Origin: Paenibacillus sp.
Lineage (GTDB): Bacteria; Bacillota; Bacilli; Paenibacillales; Paenibacillaceae
Length of the DNA: 64,000 bases
Assembly: GCA_017512705.1 (NCBI GenBank)
Contig: JAFWEX010000047.1
Location: 1 to 64,000, forward strand
Direction: 5' to 3'
The translations under genes and the position numbers were made by a program. Of the stretch, positions 38,100 through 48,340 are shown piece after piece (positions within the stretch are counted from its first letter, which is position 1; the number at the start of each line of letters is the position of its first letter). The notes below the pieces were generated by a model, which saw nothing but the letters and a program-made list of their open reading frames with translations, had not been told where the DNA came from and ran no database searches.

Positions 38100-38837
38100 T
38101 TAAGGAAGTATAGCGAACGAACGTACAGGGAATCCCGACGCTTTTTCCGCTTTTGGTACGATGTTAAAAATAACTGCACCCTTGGCAGGAACCTGATCTA
38201 GATTGGTTAACAGTTCTACCTGGTATGTATCCTGATCAAGCACATAATACTCCGCCAGAAGTGCCCCGTTCTTCTGATAATCCACAGCAGCATCCGTATC
38301 AAACGTTTCATGGCCAATGGCTTTAATATGACGTTCTTCAAACAAATACTTCAGAGCGGCAACAGACCATCCTGGTGCATGACTGTTCCCATCAGCATCC
38401 TTATTCTCAAATTGTTCATGACTTGGCCAGCGTTTGCTCCAATCGGTCCGCAGAGCTACAAAGCTACCTGGCTCAATCTTGCCATGTGCTTTTTCGAATT
38501 CAATAATGTGTTCCACTTCCAGGGTAAAGTCAGCATTTTTTAGCACTTCAGAGGACTGATCGATGACCACAAGCGGTAGTACCAGCTCTTTGAGCCCCAG
38601 TTCATCCAGGTAACGTGTATCACGCACGAAATGAATCGGTGCATCGAGATGGGTTCCATACTGTCCAGGGAATGTAAAGCTCTGGGCAAAGAAGCCTTGA
38701 TCATGACTAAACAAGGTATCGAACTCTGCAGCGTTAAAGGCAGAAAAATGCGGAGATTCCGGACCGAACGTATGCGTCAGATCTACCCATTTCTTTTCTT
38801 TTAATAACTGTATGGCTTGGATGAGTTCATTGGTCAT
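38100..38837 (-). CDS. Cyclase family protein (kynurenine formamidase-like hydrolase)
   Basis: 245 residues. ATG 38837 follows GAGGTGA; GTG 38846 is an alternative. The family motif HxGTHxDxPxH appears as QYGTHLDAPIHF, with the His and Asp zinc or manganese ligands, preceded by WVDLTHTFGPESP and followed by VALRTDW and a GHETFDTDAA segment. These enzymes hydrolyse amide or lactone bonds in the cytoplasm (formylkynurenine, isatin and others). No tryptophan or kynurenine genes are adjacent, so the substrate is open. Confidence 0.85.
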   Translation of the reverse strand: MTNELIQAIQLLKEKKWVDLTHTFGPESPHFSAFNAAEFDTLFSHDQGFFAQSFTFPGQYGTHLDAPIHFVRDTRYLDELGLKELVLPLVVIDQSSEVLKNADFTLEVEHIIEFEKAHGKIEPGSFVALRTDWSKRWPSHEQFENKDADGNSHAPGWSVAALKYLFEERHIKAIGHETFDTDAAVDYQKNGALLAEYYVLDQDTYQVELLTNLDQVPAKGAVIFNIVPKAEKASGFPVRSFAILP

Positions 38838-39095
38838 TCGGTTCACCTCATATTCATTTGGAATAAATTTCTCCTATTATATCTCAATGTTGCGCTCGGG
38901 TGAACATGCAGATTGTTAATTGGCAAGAAGTGCAGGAAGGTGCTGATTCCTGCTGATTGTTCCTTTTTAGAAGGACATGAATAAGTGCTCTCCATCCTTT
39001 TGGCTCTTGCATCACAAAAAAAAGCCGTAACCATGTACGACTTCTCATTCAAACCTGTATCGTTGCAATCAATATGCCCGTTATTCTTATATTAT

Positions 39096-39812
39096 CTAAT
39101 CCGGGAACTGCACATTACCCGGTACAATGTATGCACCGCCTGATCCGTCATTCGGCAGAGCAGGAACAGTATCGTACACCACTTTACCACGAATGTCGGT
39201 GATCCGAATACTTAGTTTTTCCTTACCCAATCCAATGCCACGGAAATGGTTATAATCTTGCTTTTCAAGATTAAGCCACGAGCCGTCTTTCTGCTTCACT
39301 TCAAACTTCAGGACCGGATATTTATGATGACGAACTTGTATAGCCGCCCACCACTGACTACTGCCTTCCTTAATGCGATACGATACGTTGCCTTGAATCG
39401 GAGCTTTCACTACTTTCCAGCGAATATTGATCTTACCTGCCTGGGGATCTCCGATCTGGCTAAATGCATTCGGGGAGAGATCCAGTGCCCCGCTGGCCCC
39501 TTCCGGATATAAATCTGTTACATATACTATCGTTTTCCCTTTCGGTCCCTGCACCTCAAGATAAGCTCCAGCTAAAGCAGCTTTGACACCTTTATAATTG
39601 AGCTGATATGGATTGAGTGCTGTAATCTTCATATCTGCTGGAATAGGATCAAGCAACACAGCACCACCTGAATAGCCAGAGCCCGTGTAAGTAGCGTATC
39701 CTTCATATGTATCATTCCAAGCAGCAGAAGCAGGCAAAGCAAATAAAACAAGACCCAACAGCAGACCTGTGGCAGACCATCTGAAACGCTGGAATTTACT
39801 TTTCTTGCTCAT
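39096..39812 (-). CDS. exlX: Secreted bacterial expansin (EXLX1/YoaJ type)
   Basis: 238 residues with a signal peptide (to about 30, ALPASAA). Domain 1 (about 35-130) is a double-psi beta-barrel with GYATYTGSGYSGGAVLLDP and YVTDLYPEGASGALDLSPNAFSQIG, including the essential Asp100. Domain 2 (about 135-238) has the cellulose-binding aromatic surface, Trp154-Trp155 in SQWWAAIQ and Tyr187 in the DYNHF segment, matching Trp125, Trp126 and Tyr157 of YoaJ. Expansins loosen plant cell walls without hydrolysis and aid root colonisation. Two-domain length is normal; no extra CBM. Confidence 0.95.
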   Translation of the reverse strand: MSKKSKFQRFRWSATGLLLGLVLFALPASAAWNDTYEGYATYTGSGYSGGAVLLDPIPADMKITALNPYQLNYKGVKAALAGAYLEVQGPKGKTIVYVTDLYPEGASGALDLSPNAFSQIGDPQAGKINIRWKVVKAPIQGNVSYRIKEGSSQWWAAIQVRHHKYPVLKFEVKQKDGSWLNLEKQDYNHFRGIGLGKEKLSIRITDIRGKVVYDTVPALPNDGSGGAYIVPGNVQFPD

Positions 39813-39966
39813 TGTGCCATTCCTTCTTCCTTATTATATAGTCTATGATCCTCAAACTCAGTTCTTCATTGCGGTGAATAACTTATAGCATTATTTTACA
39901 TAAATAAAACATAATTTAAATAGATCCAATAAAATCACATCAAAAGTCCTATTTCCTGATCTATTC

Positions 39967-40024
39967 AAAAAAGCGCCACACTTGGGAGAAGGTTAGTTCC
40001 CCAGAAAAGTGTGACGCCTTTCTC
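39967..40024 (-). terminator. Terminator of the khtSTU-like operon
   Basis: On the - strand GGCGTCACACTT pairs with AAGTGTGGCGCT, followed by TTTTTT; about 40 bp after the khtU stop. Confidence 0.85.
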
Positions 40025-40066
40025 AGCCTGATATCAGCCCAGCATTGTCTATCATATCTATCTTAT

Positions 40067-41272
40067 CTAACCTGTCTCTTTGCGTTTCGCCCGATTCCTG
40101 AATCGTTCATAGCGCCCATAGAGACGAGGAGACTCTTTCGTCAGAATAGGCCCGAGCACAGCCAGAATTAGAACGTATAATACGGCAAAGGATTGAATGG
40201 AAGCCATCAAGCCTCCAGCCTTGCCGATATTAGCCATGATAATGGAGAACTCACCTCGGGATACCAATGTAAAGCCAACGTTTAAGGAAGCTTTTGTAGA
40301 CATGCCCGCCAACTTTCCTGCAATCATACCTGCCCCATAGTTGCTCAGGATCGTCAGTACGACTGCGATTAACGTCATACCTACAGCCCCACCGAGGGTG
40401 GAAGGCTCAATCGTGAGACCAAAACTAAAGAAGAAGATTGCACCAAAGAAGTCCTTAAACGGCATAATTTGCTGCTCAATTCGGCTGACGTGTCTGGATT
40501 CACCAAGTACAAGTCCGATCATTAATGCCCCGATTGCCTCGGCTACATGCAAAGTTTCAGAGAATCCTGCAACCAGGAAGAGCAGTGTCATGATCATAAG
40601 CAAAAATAATTCCGATGACTTGATGTTCAGCGCTTTATCAATTACTTTAATACTCTTCCTGCCAATAATCAGGAACAGTACAATAAACAGCAATGCGGAG
40701 AGGGATACAAGCAGTACACTTCCGAATGAAGTTGCACCGCTAAGTACAAGTCCCGTTAGAATCGAAATATGAATGGCAATGAACAAGTCGTCAAACATAA
40801 TCATGCCCATAATAATTTCTGTCTCGGGATTCGCTGTACGTTTCAAATCAACGAGTACTTTGGCAACAATAGCTGTAGAAGAACTGGTCATAATCCCGCA
40901 TACGACCATCGTTTCCTGAAGCGGAAGATTCATAAACCAGCCTAGCAGCAGACCTGAAACAAAATTGAGAGCCACATAAAATATACCACCGGTGAGAATG
41001 GCTTTGCCCGATTTCAATAACCGGGATACTGAAAATTCCAGTCCTAGATAAAACAACAAAAATAAAATTCCTAGCCTGCCCATAAACTCAATAAAAGATG
41101 AACTTTCGATAAATCGTAAGTCTACAATGCCAAACTGTGGTGCATGCGGTCCAACAGCCATGCCGATCAGAATGTAAAATGGAATAACTGAAAAGCGAAG
41201 TCGTGAAGATATTAATCCTGTAAGTGTAACTAGTGCAACGGCAACCCCCACTTCAAATATAAGCATATCCAT
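40067..41272 (-). CDS. khtU: K+/H+ antiporter, CPA2 family (KhtU-like)
   Basis: 401 residues with about 12 membrane segments. CPA2 signatures include GRLGILFLLFYLGLEFS, the gating segment CGIMTSSSTAIVAKVL (with FDDLFIAIH following, where the aspartate pair of electrogenic antiporters reads Asp-Asp) and EAIGALMIGLVLGES. It lacks the RCK domain found fused in KefB/C, since the regulatory subunit is separate (KhtT, next gene). It expels K+ (and NH4+) at high pH or under salt. The ribosome site is weak (GGACGG) and only 3 bp separate the genes, so translation is coupled. Confidence 0.9.
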   Translation of the reverse strand: MDMLIFEVGVAVALVTLTGLISSRLRFSVIPFYILIGMAVGPHAPQFGIVDLRFIESSSFIEFMGRLGILFLLFYLGLEFSVSRLLKSGKAILTGGIFYVALNFVSGLLLGWFMNLPLQETMVVCGIMTSSSTAIVAKVLVDLKRTANPETEIIMGMIMFDDLFIAIHISILTGLVLSGATSFGSVLLVSLSALLFIVLFLIIGRKSIKVIDKALNIKSSELFLLMIMTLLFLVAGFSETLHVAEAIGALMIGLVLGESRHVSRIEQQIMPFKDFFGAIFFFSFGLTIEPSTLGGAVGMTLIAVVLTILSNYGAGMIAGKLAGMSTKASLNVGFTLVSRGEFSIIMANIGKAGGLMASIQSFAVLYVLILAVLGPILTKESPRLYGRYERFRNRAKRKETG

Positions 41273-41275
41273 ACG

Positions 41276-41782
41276 CTACATCCGTCCATCGGTCAGCCAT
41301 TGTTTGAGCTGTTTCAGCTGATCTCGTTCACCGGCAACCACGATCGTTGCGCCACTGGTGAATACATACTCTGGCCCCGGATTAAATTGCTTTTCTTTCT
41401 TCTTATCAATCGCCGCTAGAATGGCAACACCTGTAACCTGCCGAATATTCAACTCTCCGATTGTCTTCCCGATGCAATCAGCGTGAGGTTCAATGCGCAG
41501 CCACTCGATGAGCAGACCTTCCAGCATAACTTCACGCTCGTTTTGGAATTGAGGTTTATAGGTCATACCGCCAACAATAGTTGCTACAGCCCGTGCCTCA
41601 TCATCGTCAAGAGTCACCAGAGAGACCATATCTCCGAGCTCTTCCGGGCGATCTCCTGATTCCATATGAAATAGGTCGCGCCGCTCATCATTGTGAACCA
41701 CAATAACAAGATGTTCTCCGCTACGGGTATGTAACCAGTATTTACGCCCGATACCGGGCAGATCTGTTTCTTTAAAGTGCAT
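41276..41782 (-). CDS. khtT: Antiporter regulatory subunit with TrkA-C/RCK_C domain (KhtT-like)
   Basis: 168 residues from ATG 41782 (GGGAGGT before it). N-terminal domain of about 70 residues (ETDLPGIGRKYWLHTRSGEHLVIVVHNDERRDLF) followed by an RCK_C domain (AIVGGMTYKPQFQNE...; ECIGKTIGELNIRQVTGVAILAAI; FTSGATIVVAGERDQLKQLKQWL). In B. subtilis KhtT is a peripheral membrane protein that gates KhtU with c-di-AMP or nucleotides. It starts inside the end of the upstream gene (11-bp overlap). Confidence 0.88.
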   Translation of the reverse strand: MHFKETDLPGIGRKYWLHTRSGEHLVIVVHNDERRDLFHMESGDRPEELGDMVSLVTLDDDEARAVATIVGGMTYKPQFQNEREVMLEGLLIEWLRIEPHADCIGKTIGELNIRQVTGVAILAAIDKKKEKQFNPGPEYVFTSGATIVVAGERDQLKQLKQWLTDGRM

Positions 41783-42281
41783 GTTTCCTACCTCCCTGAG
41801 ATGAATTCTGCAGGGATTCTGAATGGGTCTCATACACCTGCTCTGAGTTCTGTTCCGACGCCCATTGAATGTCTACTATACGTATTCTCATCGAGCCTGA
41901 AGAGGTAAAGATGGAGCGTGTCTCCCCTTTATCAGCAAGCAACAGCTGACGCCCTACAGGAGATAAGAATGAGATGTGCCCCTCATCCGGGTCAGCTTCC
42001 TCTGGCATAACAATGGTTAACATATCCGACGTATGAAAATCAACATATTCCAGTTCAATCTGACTTCCAATCAGCACTACCGAACTTAGAAGCTCATCCG
42101 GTCCGGCAAGCAATTGTTCCACTCGTTCCGTGTAATCCTTCAATTGTTTTTCCAACTGAACACGATCGGGATTACGTACGTCAAAATAAGCGTCAAGAAA
42201 AGTTCTTTTCTCTTCGCCCAAAGTCAACAGCTGACTTACCAGCATTTCTCTGTTATTGTTAAGTGGAGTTCTACGGTTCAT
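41772..42281 (-). CDS. GreA/GreB family protein in the khtTU operon
   Basis: 169 residues from ATG 42281 (AGGAGGTG before it). The C-terminal 80 residues match the GreA/GreB C-terminal domain: SVVLIGSQIELEYVD, TIVMPEEADPDEGHISFLSPVG, and a closing IRIVDI strand. The N-terminal 60 residues form a helix-rich segment (FLDAYFDVRNPDRVQLEKQLKDYTERVEQLL) much shorter than a true GreA coiled coil, and the acidic tip residues are not evident. It may be a Gre-like protein of the Rnk type, or a regulator that has taken the position of khtS in B. subtilis. First gene of the operon. Confidence 0.75.
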   Translation of the reverse strand: MNRRTPLNNNREMLVSQLLTLGEEKRTFLDAYFDVRNPDRVQLEKQLKDYTERVEQLLAGPDELLSSVVLIGSQIELEYVDFHTSDMLTIVMPEEADPDEGHISFLSPVGRQLLLADKGETRSIFTSSGSMRIRIVDIQWASEQNSEQVYETHSESLQNSSQGGRKHAL

Positions 42282-44059
<1,778 letters not shown>

Positions 44060-44091
44060 TTTGATGTAAGCTCTTATAAAATAGGTAATTC

Positions 44092-44154
44092 AAAAAAGCC
44101 TTTCCTTCGCTGATCAGCTCTTTCAAGCTATCATTTCGAGGAAAGGCTTCTTTG
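44092..44154 (+). terminator. Terminator of gdhA
   Basis: Stem AAGCCTTTCCT / AGGAAAGGCTT with a long loop holding a GAAAG/CTTTC-like inner stem; followed by CTTTG. Confidence 0.75.
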
Positions 44155-44295
44155 TCTAAACGGTAAGAAGATTCTATCTATACAATTGAAGTGTTTTCCT
44201 CAAACTGGTAAAATAATAATTATCTCATTATATATGTACTTATATCTGTACATTTGGAATCAATAAGTTCTTATCATATTAAGGAAGTGTCTATT

Positions 44296-45147
44296 TTGTC
44301 TAACCCATTATTCATCAGCGAGGTAGCCCCTCATCTTAGTGCTGATTGTGAGCAATGTTTCGGACTGTGCTGTGTGGCCCTGCCTTATGGACAATCCTCA
44401 GATTTTGCTTTTGACAAGTCTAGTGGCACCCCTTGTCCTAACTTGCGTGAGGATGATCGTTGTGGTATACATACCCAGCTTCGGCAACAAGGCTTCAAGG
44501 GTTGCACCGTATATGACTGTTTTGGCGCAGGACAGAAGTTGTCCCAAGTTACGTTTGAAGGCAAACACTGGCGCACTCATCCCGAATCTGCACGTGACAT
44601 GTTCGATTGCTTACCTGTACTACGGCAAATTCATGAGCTGATCAGTTACATGAGAGAGGCTATGATGAGGTCTGAAACGTCTTCACTGCATGCGGATCTG
44701 GAGATGCTCTATTCTGAGGTCGCACGCCTGAGTGAACTAGAGCCAGCTGAAATGCTGCAACTGGATATCACAAGCCATCGTGCGAACGTCAACGTCCTGC
44801 TGCTTCAAGCCAGTGAGTTGGTACGCAGCAGCGCTCCAGCGAAAACAAAGGCTCAAGGTAAGGCTAAAGGGAAGAAACGCAGTGGCATGGATTTTCTAGG
44901 GGCTAATCTTCAAGGAGCAGATCTACGCGGTACAAGCTTCCGGGGAGCGCTTCTGATTGCAGCTAATCTGCGCAATGCCGATATACGACACGTCGATTGG
45001 ATTGGTGCAGACTTACGGGATACAGAGCTCGGTGGAGCGGATCTGCGCGGCGGTATTTTCTTGACGCAAGCCCAGCTGAACGCAGCCATAGGTGATGCTA
45101 GCACCTTGCTGCCTGATTATTTGAACCACCCCTCTCATTGGCGTTAA
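44296..45147 (+). CDS. Cysteine-cluster protein with C-terminal pentapeptide repeats
   Basis: 283 residues from TTG 44296, preceded by AAGGAAG; the frame extends to 44254. The first 80 residues carry a Cys-rich cluster (CEQCFGLCC, CPNL, CGIH, CTVYDCFG) resembling the zinc/iron-sulfur-binding CxxxCxxCC family (YkgJ-like). A helical middle (95-185) and a basic linker (KTKAQGKAKGKKR) lead to pentapeptide repeats (FLGANLQGADLRGTSFRGALLIAANLRNADIRHVDW) that form a right-handed beta helix of about 16 short rungs' worth of residues. Pentapeptide proteins can mimic DNA or bind partners; the fusion with a metal cluster is unusual to me. Function unknown. Confidence 0.75.
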   Translation: MSNPLFISEVAPHLSADCEQCFGLCCVALPYGQSSDFAFDKSSGTPCPNLREDDRCGIHTQLRQQGFKGCTVYDCFGAGQKLSQVTFEGKHWRTHPESARDMFDCLPVLRQIHELISYMREAMMRSETSSLHADLEMLYSEVARLSELEPAEMLQLDITSHRANVNVLLLQASELVRSSAPAKTKAQGKAKGKKRSGMDFLGANLQGADLRGTSFRGALLIAANLRNADIRHVDWIGADLRDTELGGADLRGGIFLTQAQLNAAIGDASTLLPDYLNHPSHWR

Positions 45148-45163
45148 AAAATGCACCATGCGC

Positions 45164-45202
45164 AAATAGCTCGTCCCTCCAATCGAAGGGCGAGCTATTT
45201 TA
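45164..45202. terminator. Bidirectional terminator
   Basis: Stem AAATAGCTCG-CCCT / AGGG-CGAGCTATTT between convergent genes, with A/T ends on both strands. Confidence 0.88.
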
Positions 45203-45225
45203 CGTAGACTACTTACATTCTAAGA

Positions 45226-46203
45226 TTACAGCAAGTCACGGCGAAGGTCCGCAGCTGATCTTGGAGACAAGTGACCCAGTGGAATATCAAATACCGTCTT
45301 CGCTCCTTTATGTCCTTCGTTGCTCAGACGCTGCGCTGCCCGGGCATAGGCCACAAGCACACTCGCAGTAAATTCTGGATTACTCTCCAGTTTCAGACCG
45401 AATTCAATAATTTGTTTGTGACCATTCCCTGTGACTCCACTTCGAATAACGAAACCACCGTGCGGCATGCCTCCGTGTTGGGATTTGAGCTCATCCTCAG
45501 TAATAAACGTCACTGTTGTATCATAATCTGCAAAATAGTTCGGCATGGATACAATGGTTTCACGGATCTCTTCCTGATTCGCACCTTCTTCTGCAACCAC
45601 ATAGCATTGACGAAGATGTTTCTCACGTGTAGACAATTCCGGTGTTTCTCCTGCACGAATGCTTTCAATGACTTCTTCTACAGGTACAGTGTACTGCACC
45701 CCGGCTTTAACACCAGGTACACGGCGAATCGCATCCGAATGCCCCTGACTAACCCCTTTGCCCCAGAACGTATACTCTTTTCCTTCCGGCAGGATCGATT
45801 GTGAGAGCAGACGATTCATAGAGAACAAACCTGGGTCCCAACCTGTTGAAATCACACTTACATGTCCACTTTGCTCCGCAGCTGCATTTACCACTTCGTA
45901 AAACTCAGGAATCTTCGCATGCGTATCAAAGCTATCTACAGTATTAAATAATTTCGCAATCATAGGCGTTTGTTCTGGTAGATCTGTCGCAGAACCCCCA
46001 CACAGAATCATTACATCAATTTTACCTATATACTGTTCAGCCGCTGAGATGTGCTCAAACAGAACTTCAGTACCTTCAGCTACCATCTGCTCTGGATTAC
46101 GACGTGTAAATATAGCTACAAGCTCCATATCATCATTCTGAGCTATGGCTTTTTCTACACCCTTACCCAAATTACCGTAACCTACGATGCCAACTTTAAT
46201 CAT
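45226..46203 (-). CDS. ddh: meso-Diaminopimelate D-dehydrogenase
   Basis: 325 residues, the usual length. Rossmann motif VGIVGYGNLGKGVEKAI near the start, family segments ILCGGSATDLPEQTP, NTVDSFDTHAKIPE, STGWDPGLFSMNR and WGKGVSQGHSDAIRRVPGV are all intact. It makes meso-DAP from tetrahydrodipicolinate, ammonia and NADPH, the one-step branch of lysine and peptidoglycan synthesis found in some Firmicutes. A ribosome site AGGAGAGGAAT precedes the ATG. Monocistronic. Confidence 0.95.
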   Translation of the reverse strand: MIKVGIVGYGNLGKGVEKAIAQNDDMELVAIFTRRNPEQMVAEGTEVLFEHISAAEQYIGKIDVMILCGGSATDLPEQTPMIAKLFNTVDSFDTHAKIPEFYEVVNAAAEQSGHVSVISTGWDPGLFSMNRLLSQSILPEGKEYTFWGKGVSQGHSDAIRRVPGVKAGVQYTVPVEEVIESIRAGETPELSTREKHLRQCYVVAEEGANQEEIRETIVSMPNYFADYDTTVTFITEDELKSQHGGMPHGGFVIRSGVTGNGHKQIIEFGLKLESNPEFTASVLVAYARAAQRLSNEGHKGAKTVFDIPLGHLSPRSAADLRRDLL

Positions 46204-46368
46204 ATTTATTCCTCTCCTGTCTGAGTCTTTTTGTCTTGTCTATAAGTCTCACCAAAGATAAAAATAACATGTAACTTGTCCAGATTCCAGATGAAATCGA
46301 AAATACCTTGCATTGGTACAGCGTTAAAGCCGTGCCATGTGCAAGGTATGAATAAATAATATAACGTC

Positions 46369-46944
46369 TTAAGACTCTACCCACGCTACTGTCAGTTCAA
46401 TTACACCTTTTTCACTTGACTTTATCCCGCCCATAAGCGACCATTGATTCCCTGTGTCCGGTTCAGCCCCCGTAATGATGATATTTTTATCGTCAATCAC
46501 TTGTCCTGAGTCGGTCAGTTTCTTCGCTGCAAAATAATCCTTGTATAGCTTCGTTACGGTCTCCATATCTTGTTCAGTGGTGAAGATTAGCATGGCTGAT
46601 TTCTTCCCTTCATGCTCTCCAGAACTCTCTGTGGTCATCTTAGCATCGTCTGGTAGCGGGAAGTCTGTTGGCAAAAATTCAGGTAGCCCTTCCACGGAAT
46701 CGGTTTCGCCTTTGCTTGCAGTAGGCTCTGATTCTGCTGGCGTGGAGGCAGCCTCCGCATCTGTACCTGTTGCTGGTTTAGATTCGCCTTCTGTAACTGC
46801 TGGCTCCGTTGTCCCGGAAGCAGTCTCACTATTCGCCTTCTCGGACTCGGCTTTTGGCTGCTCGGCAGAACTGCTGCAGGCACTTAGTGCGACCATCATA
46901 GCAAGCGCAGCACAGGCGAGCAGATATTTTTTCTTTTTTACCAT
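46369..46944 (-). CDS. Lipoprotein of unknown function
   Basis: 191 residues from ATG 46944 after AAGGAGTG. Lipobox LSAC with Cys23, then an Ser/Glu/Ala/Thr-rich linker of about 70 residues and a compact C-terminal domain (about 95-190) beginning PTDFPLPDDAKM, with TVTKLYKDYFAAKKLTD and VIDDKNIIITG. The last two segments resemble proteins in which a small alpha/beta domain sits on a lipoprotein stalk. No enzymatic motif is seen. Located between ddh and a small membrane peptide gene, same strand, with no shared promoter evident. Confidence 0.78.
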   Translation of the reverse strand: MVKKKKYLLACAALAMMVALSACSSSAEQPKAESEKANSETASGTTEPAVTEGESKPATGTDAEAASTPAESEPTASKGETDSVEGLPEFLPTDFPLPDDAKMTTESSGEHEGKKSAMLIFTTEQDMETVTKLYKDYFAAKKLTDSGQVIDDKNIIITGAEPDTGNQWSLMGGIKSSEKGVIELTVAWVES

Positions 46945-47045
46945 CAAATCACTCCTTATTGTTATCTTATGTTGAATGTATTCACAAGCGACACTCTCAC
47001 ATTAGAAGTATGCTTCTGAATGAAGCATGCACATCCCTCCTATGA

Positions 47046-47195
47046 TTAGTCGAGTTCTACGGTCTGTCGGATAACGGGCACATCACTTACAGAATGTTTA
47101 ATCCAGAGAACGGATATCGATAACACGGTCAATGATAACAGGCAGCTGACAACAAATACGGATAGGAATCGGGTGATGACTCTGATTTTTTTCAT
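47046..47195 (-). CDS. Small single-pass membrane peptide
   Basis: 49 residues from ATG 47195, which has an excellent ribosome site (GGAGGAGGG, four bases before). Basic N-terminus (MKKIRVITR), one membrane segment (FLSVFVVSCLLSLTVLSISVLW) and a short outer tail. The frame extends to 47306 but without a ribosome site. It may be a secreted or membrane peptide; I recognise no family. Not part of an obvious operon. Confidence 0.55.
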   Translation of the reverse strand: MKKIRVITRFLSVFVVSCLLSLTVLSISVLWIKHSVSDVPVIRQTVELD

Positions 47196-47406
47196 TCGAC
47201 CCTCCTCCTTCGGTGTACATGTTGTTCGACCTTTACGCATGGAATACGAGTTAATCTTAATCTGATTCCGAGACTCATCCCATTCAACGATATATGTATG
47301 TTTCAATGGTACCCAAGAAAGGGCGGGATTGAAACAATCCAGAGTCCAGTCCTTTCCCCAACTATAGTCTAGTTTCCTCCCCTGCCTCTGACATCAAAGT
47401 AGACGT

Positions 47407-47450
47407 AAAAAAAACCGTCCGCTCCCCTCTTTTGGAGGTAAACAGACGGT
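47407..47450 (-). terminator. Terminator of exoA
   Basis: ACCGTC / GACGGT stem with an inner CCTC-AAAA-GAGG hairpin, followed by eight T on the - strand, 20 bp after the exoA stop. Confidence 0.85.
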
Positions 47451-47470
47451 GATCCGGTTGTTTCTTACAT

Positions 47471-48226
47471 TCAAAGATCCAACTTGACACCGATGGGGCA
47501 ATGATCACTACCTAATACATGACAGTCAATATAGGCATCGGTCACACGTGGCGCGAGCTGATTGGATACGAGAAAATAATCAATACGCCAGCCTATGTTC
47601 CGCTCTCTAACCTTAGCCATATACGACCACCAGCTGTACACATCCGTTTGATCTGGATGCAGGTGACGGAAGCTGTCCACATATCCTGAAGCGAGTAGGT
47701 CAGTCATCTTGCCGCGCTCCTCATCCGTAAATCCGGAGTTCCCCTTGTTCGACTTAGGATTCTTCAAGTCAATCTCCTGATGTGCTACATTCAGATCTCC
47801 ACAGATAATGACAGGTTTCGTCTGCTCCAATTGCAGAACATAAAAGCGAAACCGATCTTCCCACTCCAGACGATATGGCAAACGGGTCAAGTCTCGTTTC
47901 GCATTGGGCGTGTATACATTAATCAGATAAAAGGCGTCATATTCCAGTGTGATCATTCGACCTTCCGGTTCACTGTCCTCTTCCATACCATAGCGAACCG
48001 ATAACGGTTGGATGCGGCTGAATACAGCTGTACCAGAGTATCCTTTTTTGATCGCATAATTCCAATACTGGTAGACCTCTTCCCCAAAATCCATCACAAT
48101 CTGCCCCGCCTGTAGCTTCGTCTCCTGAAGACAGAAAATATCGGCGTCACTATGATGATAATAATCCATAAATCCTTTATTCACACATGCTCGAAGTCCG
48201 TTCACATTCCAGGACACCAGCTTCAT
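47471..48226 (-). CDS. exoA: Exodeoxyribonuclease III / AP endonuclease
   Basis: 251 residues, the typical length. The EEP-fold motifs are complete: LVSWNVNGLRAC (Asn7), CLQETKLQ (metal Glu), NVYTPNAKRDLTRLPYR, ICGDLNVAHQEIDLKNPK (Asp and Asn), WWSYMAKVRERNIGWRIDYFLVS and GSDHCPIGVKLDL (catalytic Asp-His). It cuts 5' to abasic sites and removes 3' blocks in base excision repair. The GNAT gene lies 114 bp upstream on the same strand. Confidence 0.95.
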   Translation of the reverse strand: MKLVSWNVNGLRACVNKGFMDYYHHSDADIFCLQETKLQAGQIVMDFGEEVYQYWNYAIKKGYSGTAVFSRIQPLSVRYGMEEDSEPEGRMITLEYDAFYLINVYTPNAKRDLTRLPYRLEWEDRFRFYVLQLEQTKPVIICGDLNVAHQEIDLKNPKSNKGNSGFTDEERGKMTDLLASGYVDSFRHLHPDQTDVYSWWSYMAKVRERNIGWRIDYFLVSNQLAPRVTDAYIDCHVLGSDHCPIGVKLDL

Positions 48227-48340
48227 ATTCTCATCTCCTCACATCGATCCAATATACCATGAGCCCAATTCACGGGACAAGACATCGTGACGTGGGGACG
48301 GGGATAGATATCAACATGGGAATGAAAATGAAGAACTCCC

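Noticed and set aside
38843-39052. 69-codon frame on the - strand
   Set aside because: Overlaps the ribosome site and start of the cyclase gene on the same strand, has no ribosome site and a composition unlike a protein.
46196-46384. 62-codon frame between ddh and the lipoprotein gene
   Set aside because: No ribosome site, overlaps both neighbours at its ends, no recognisable sequence.
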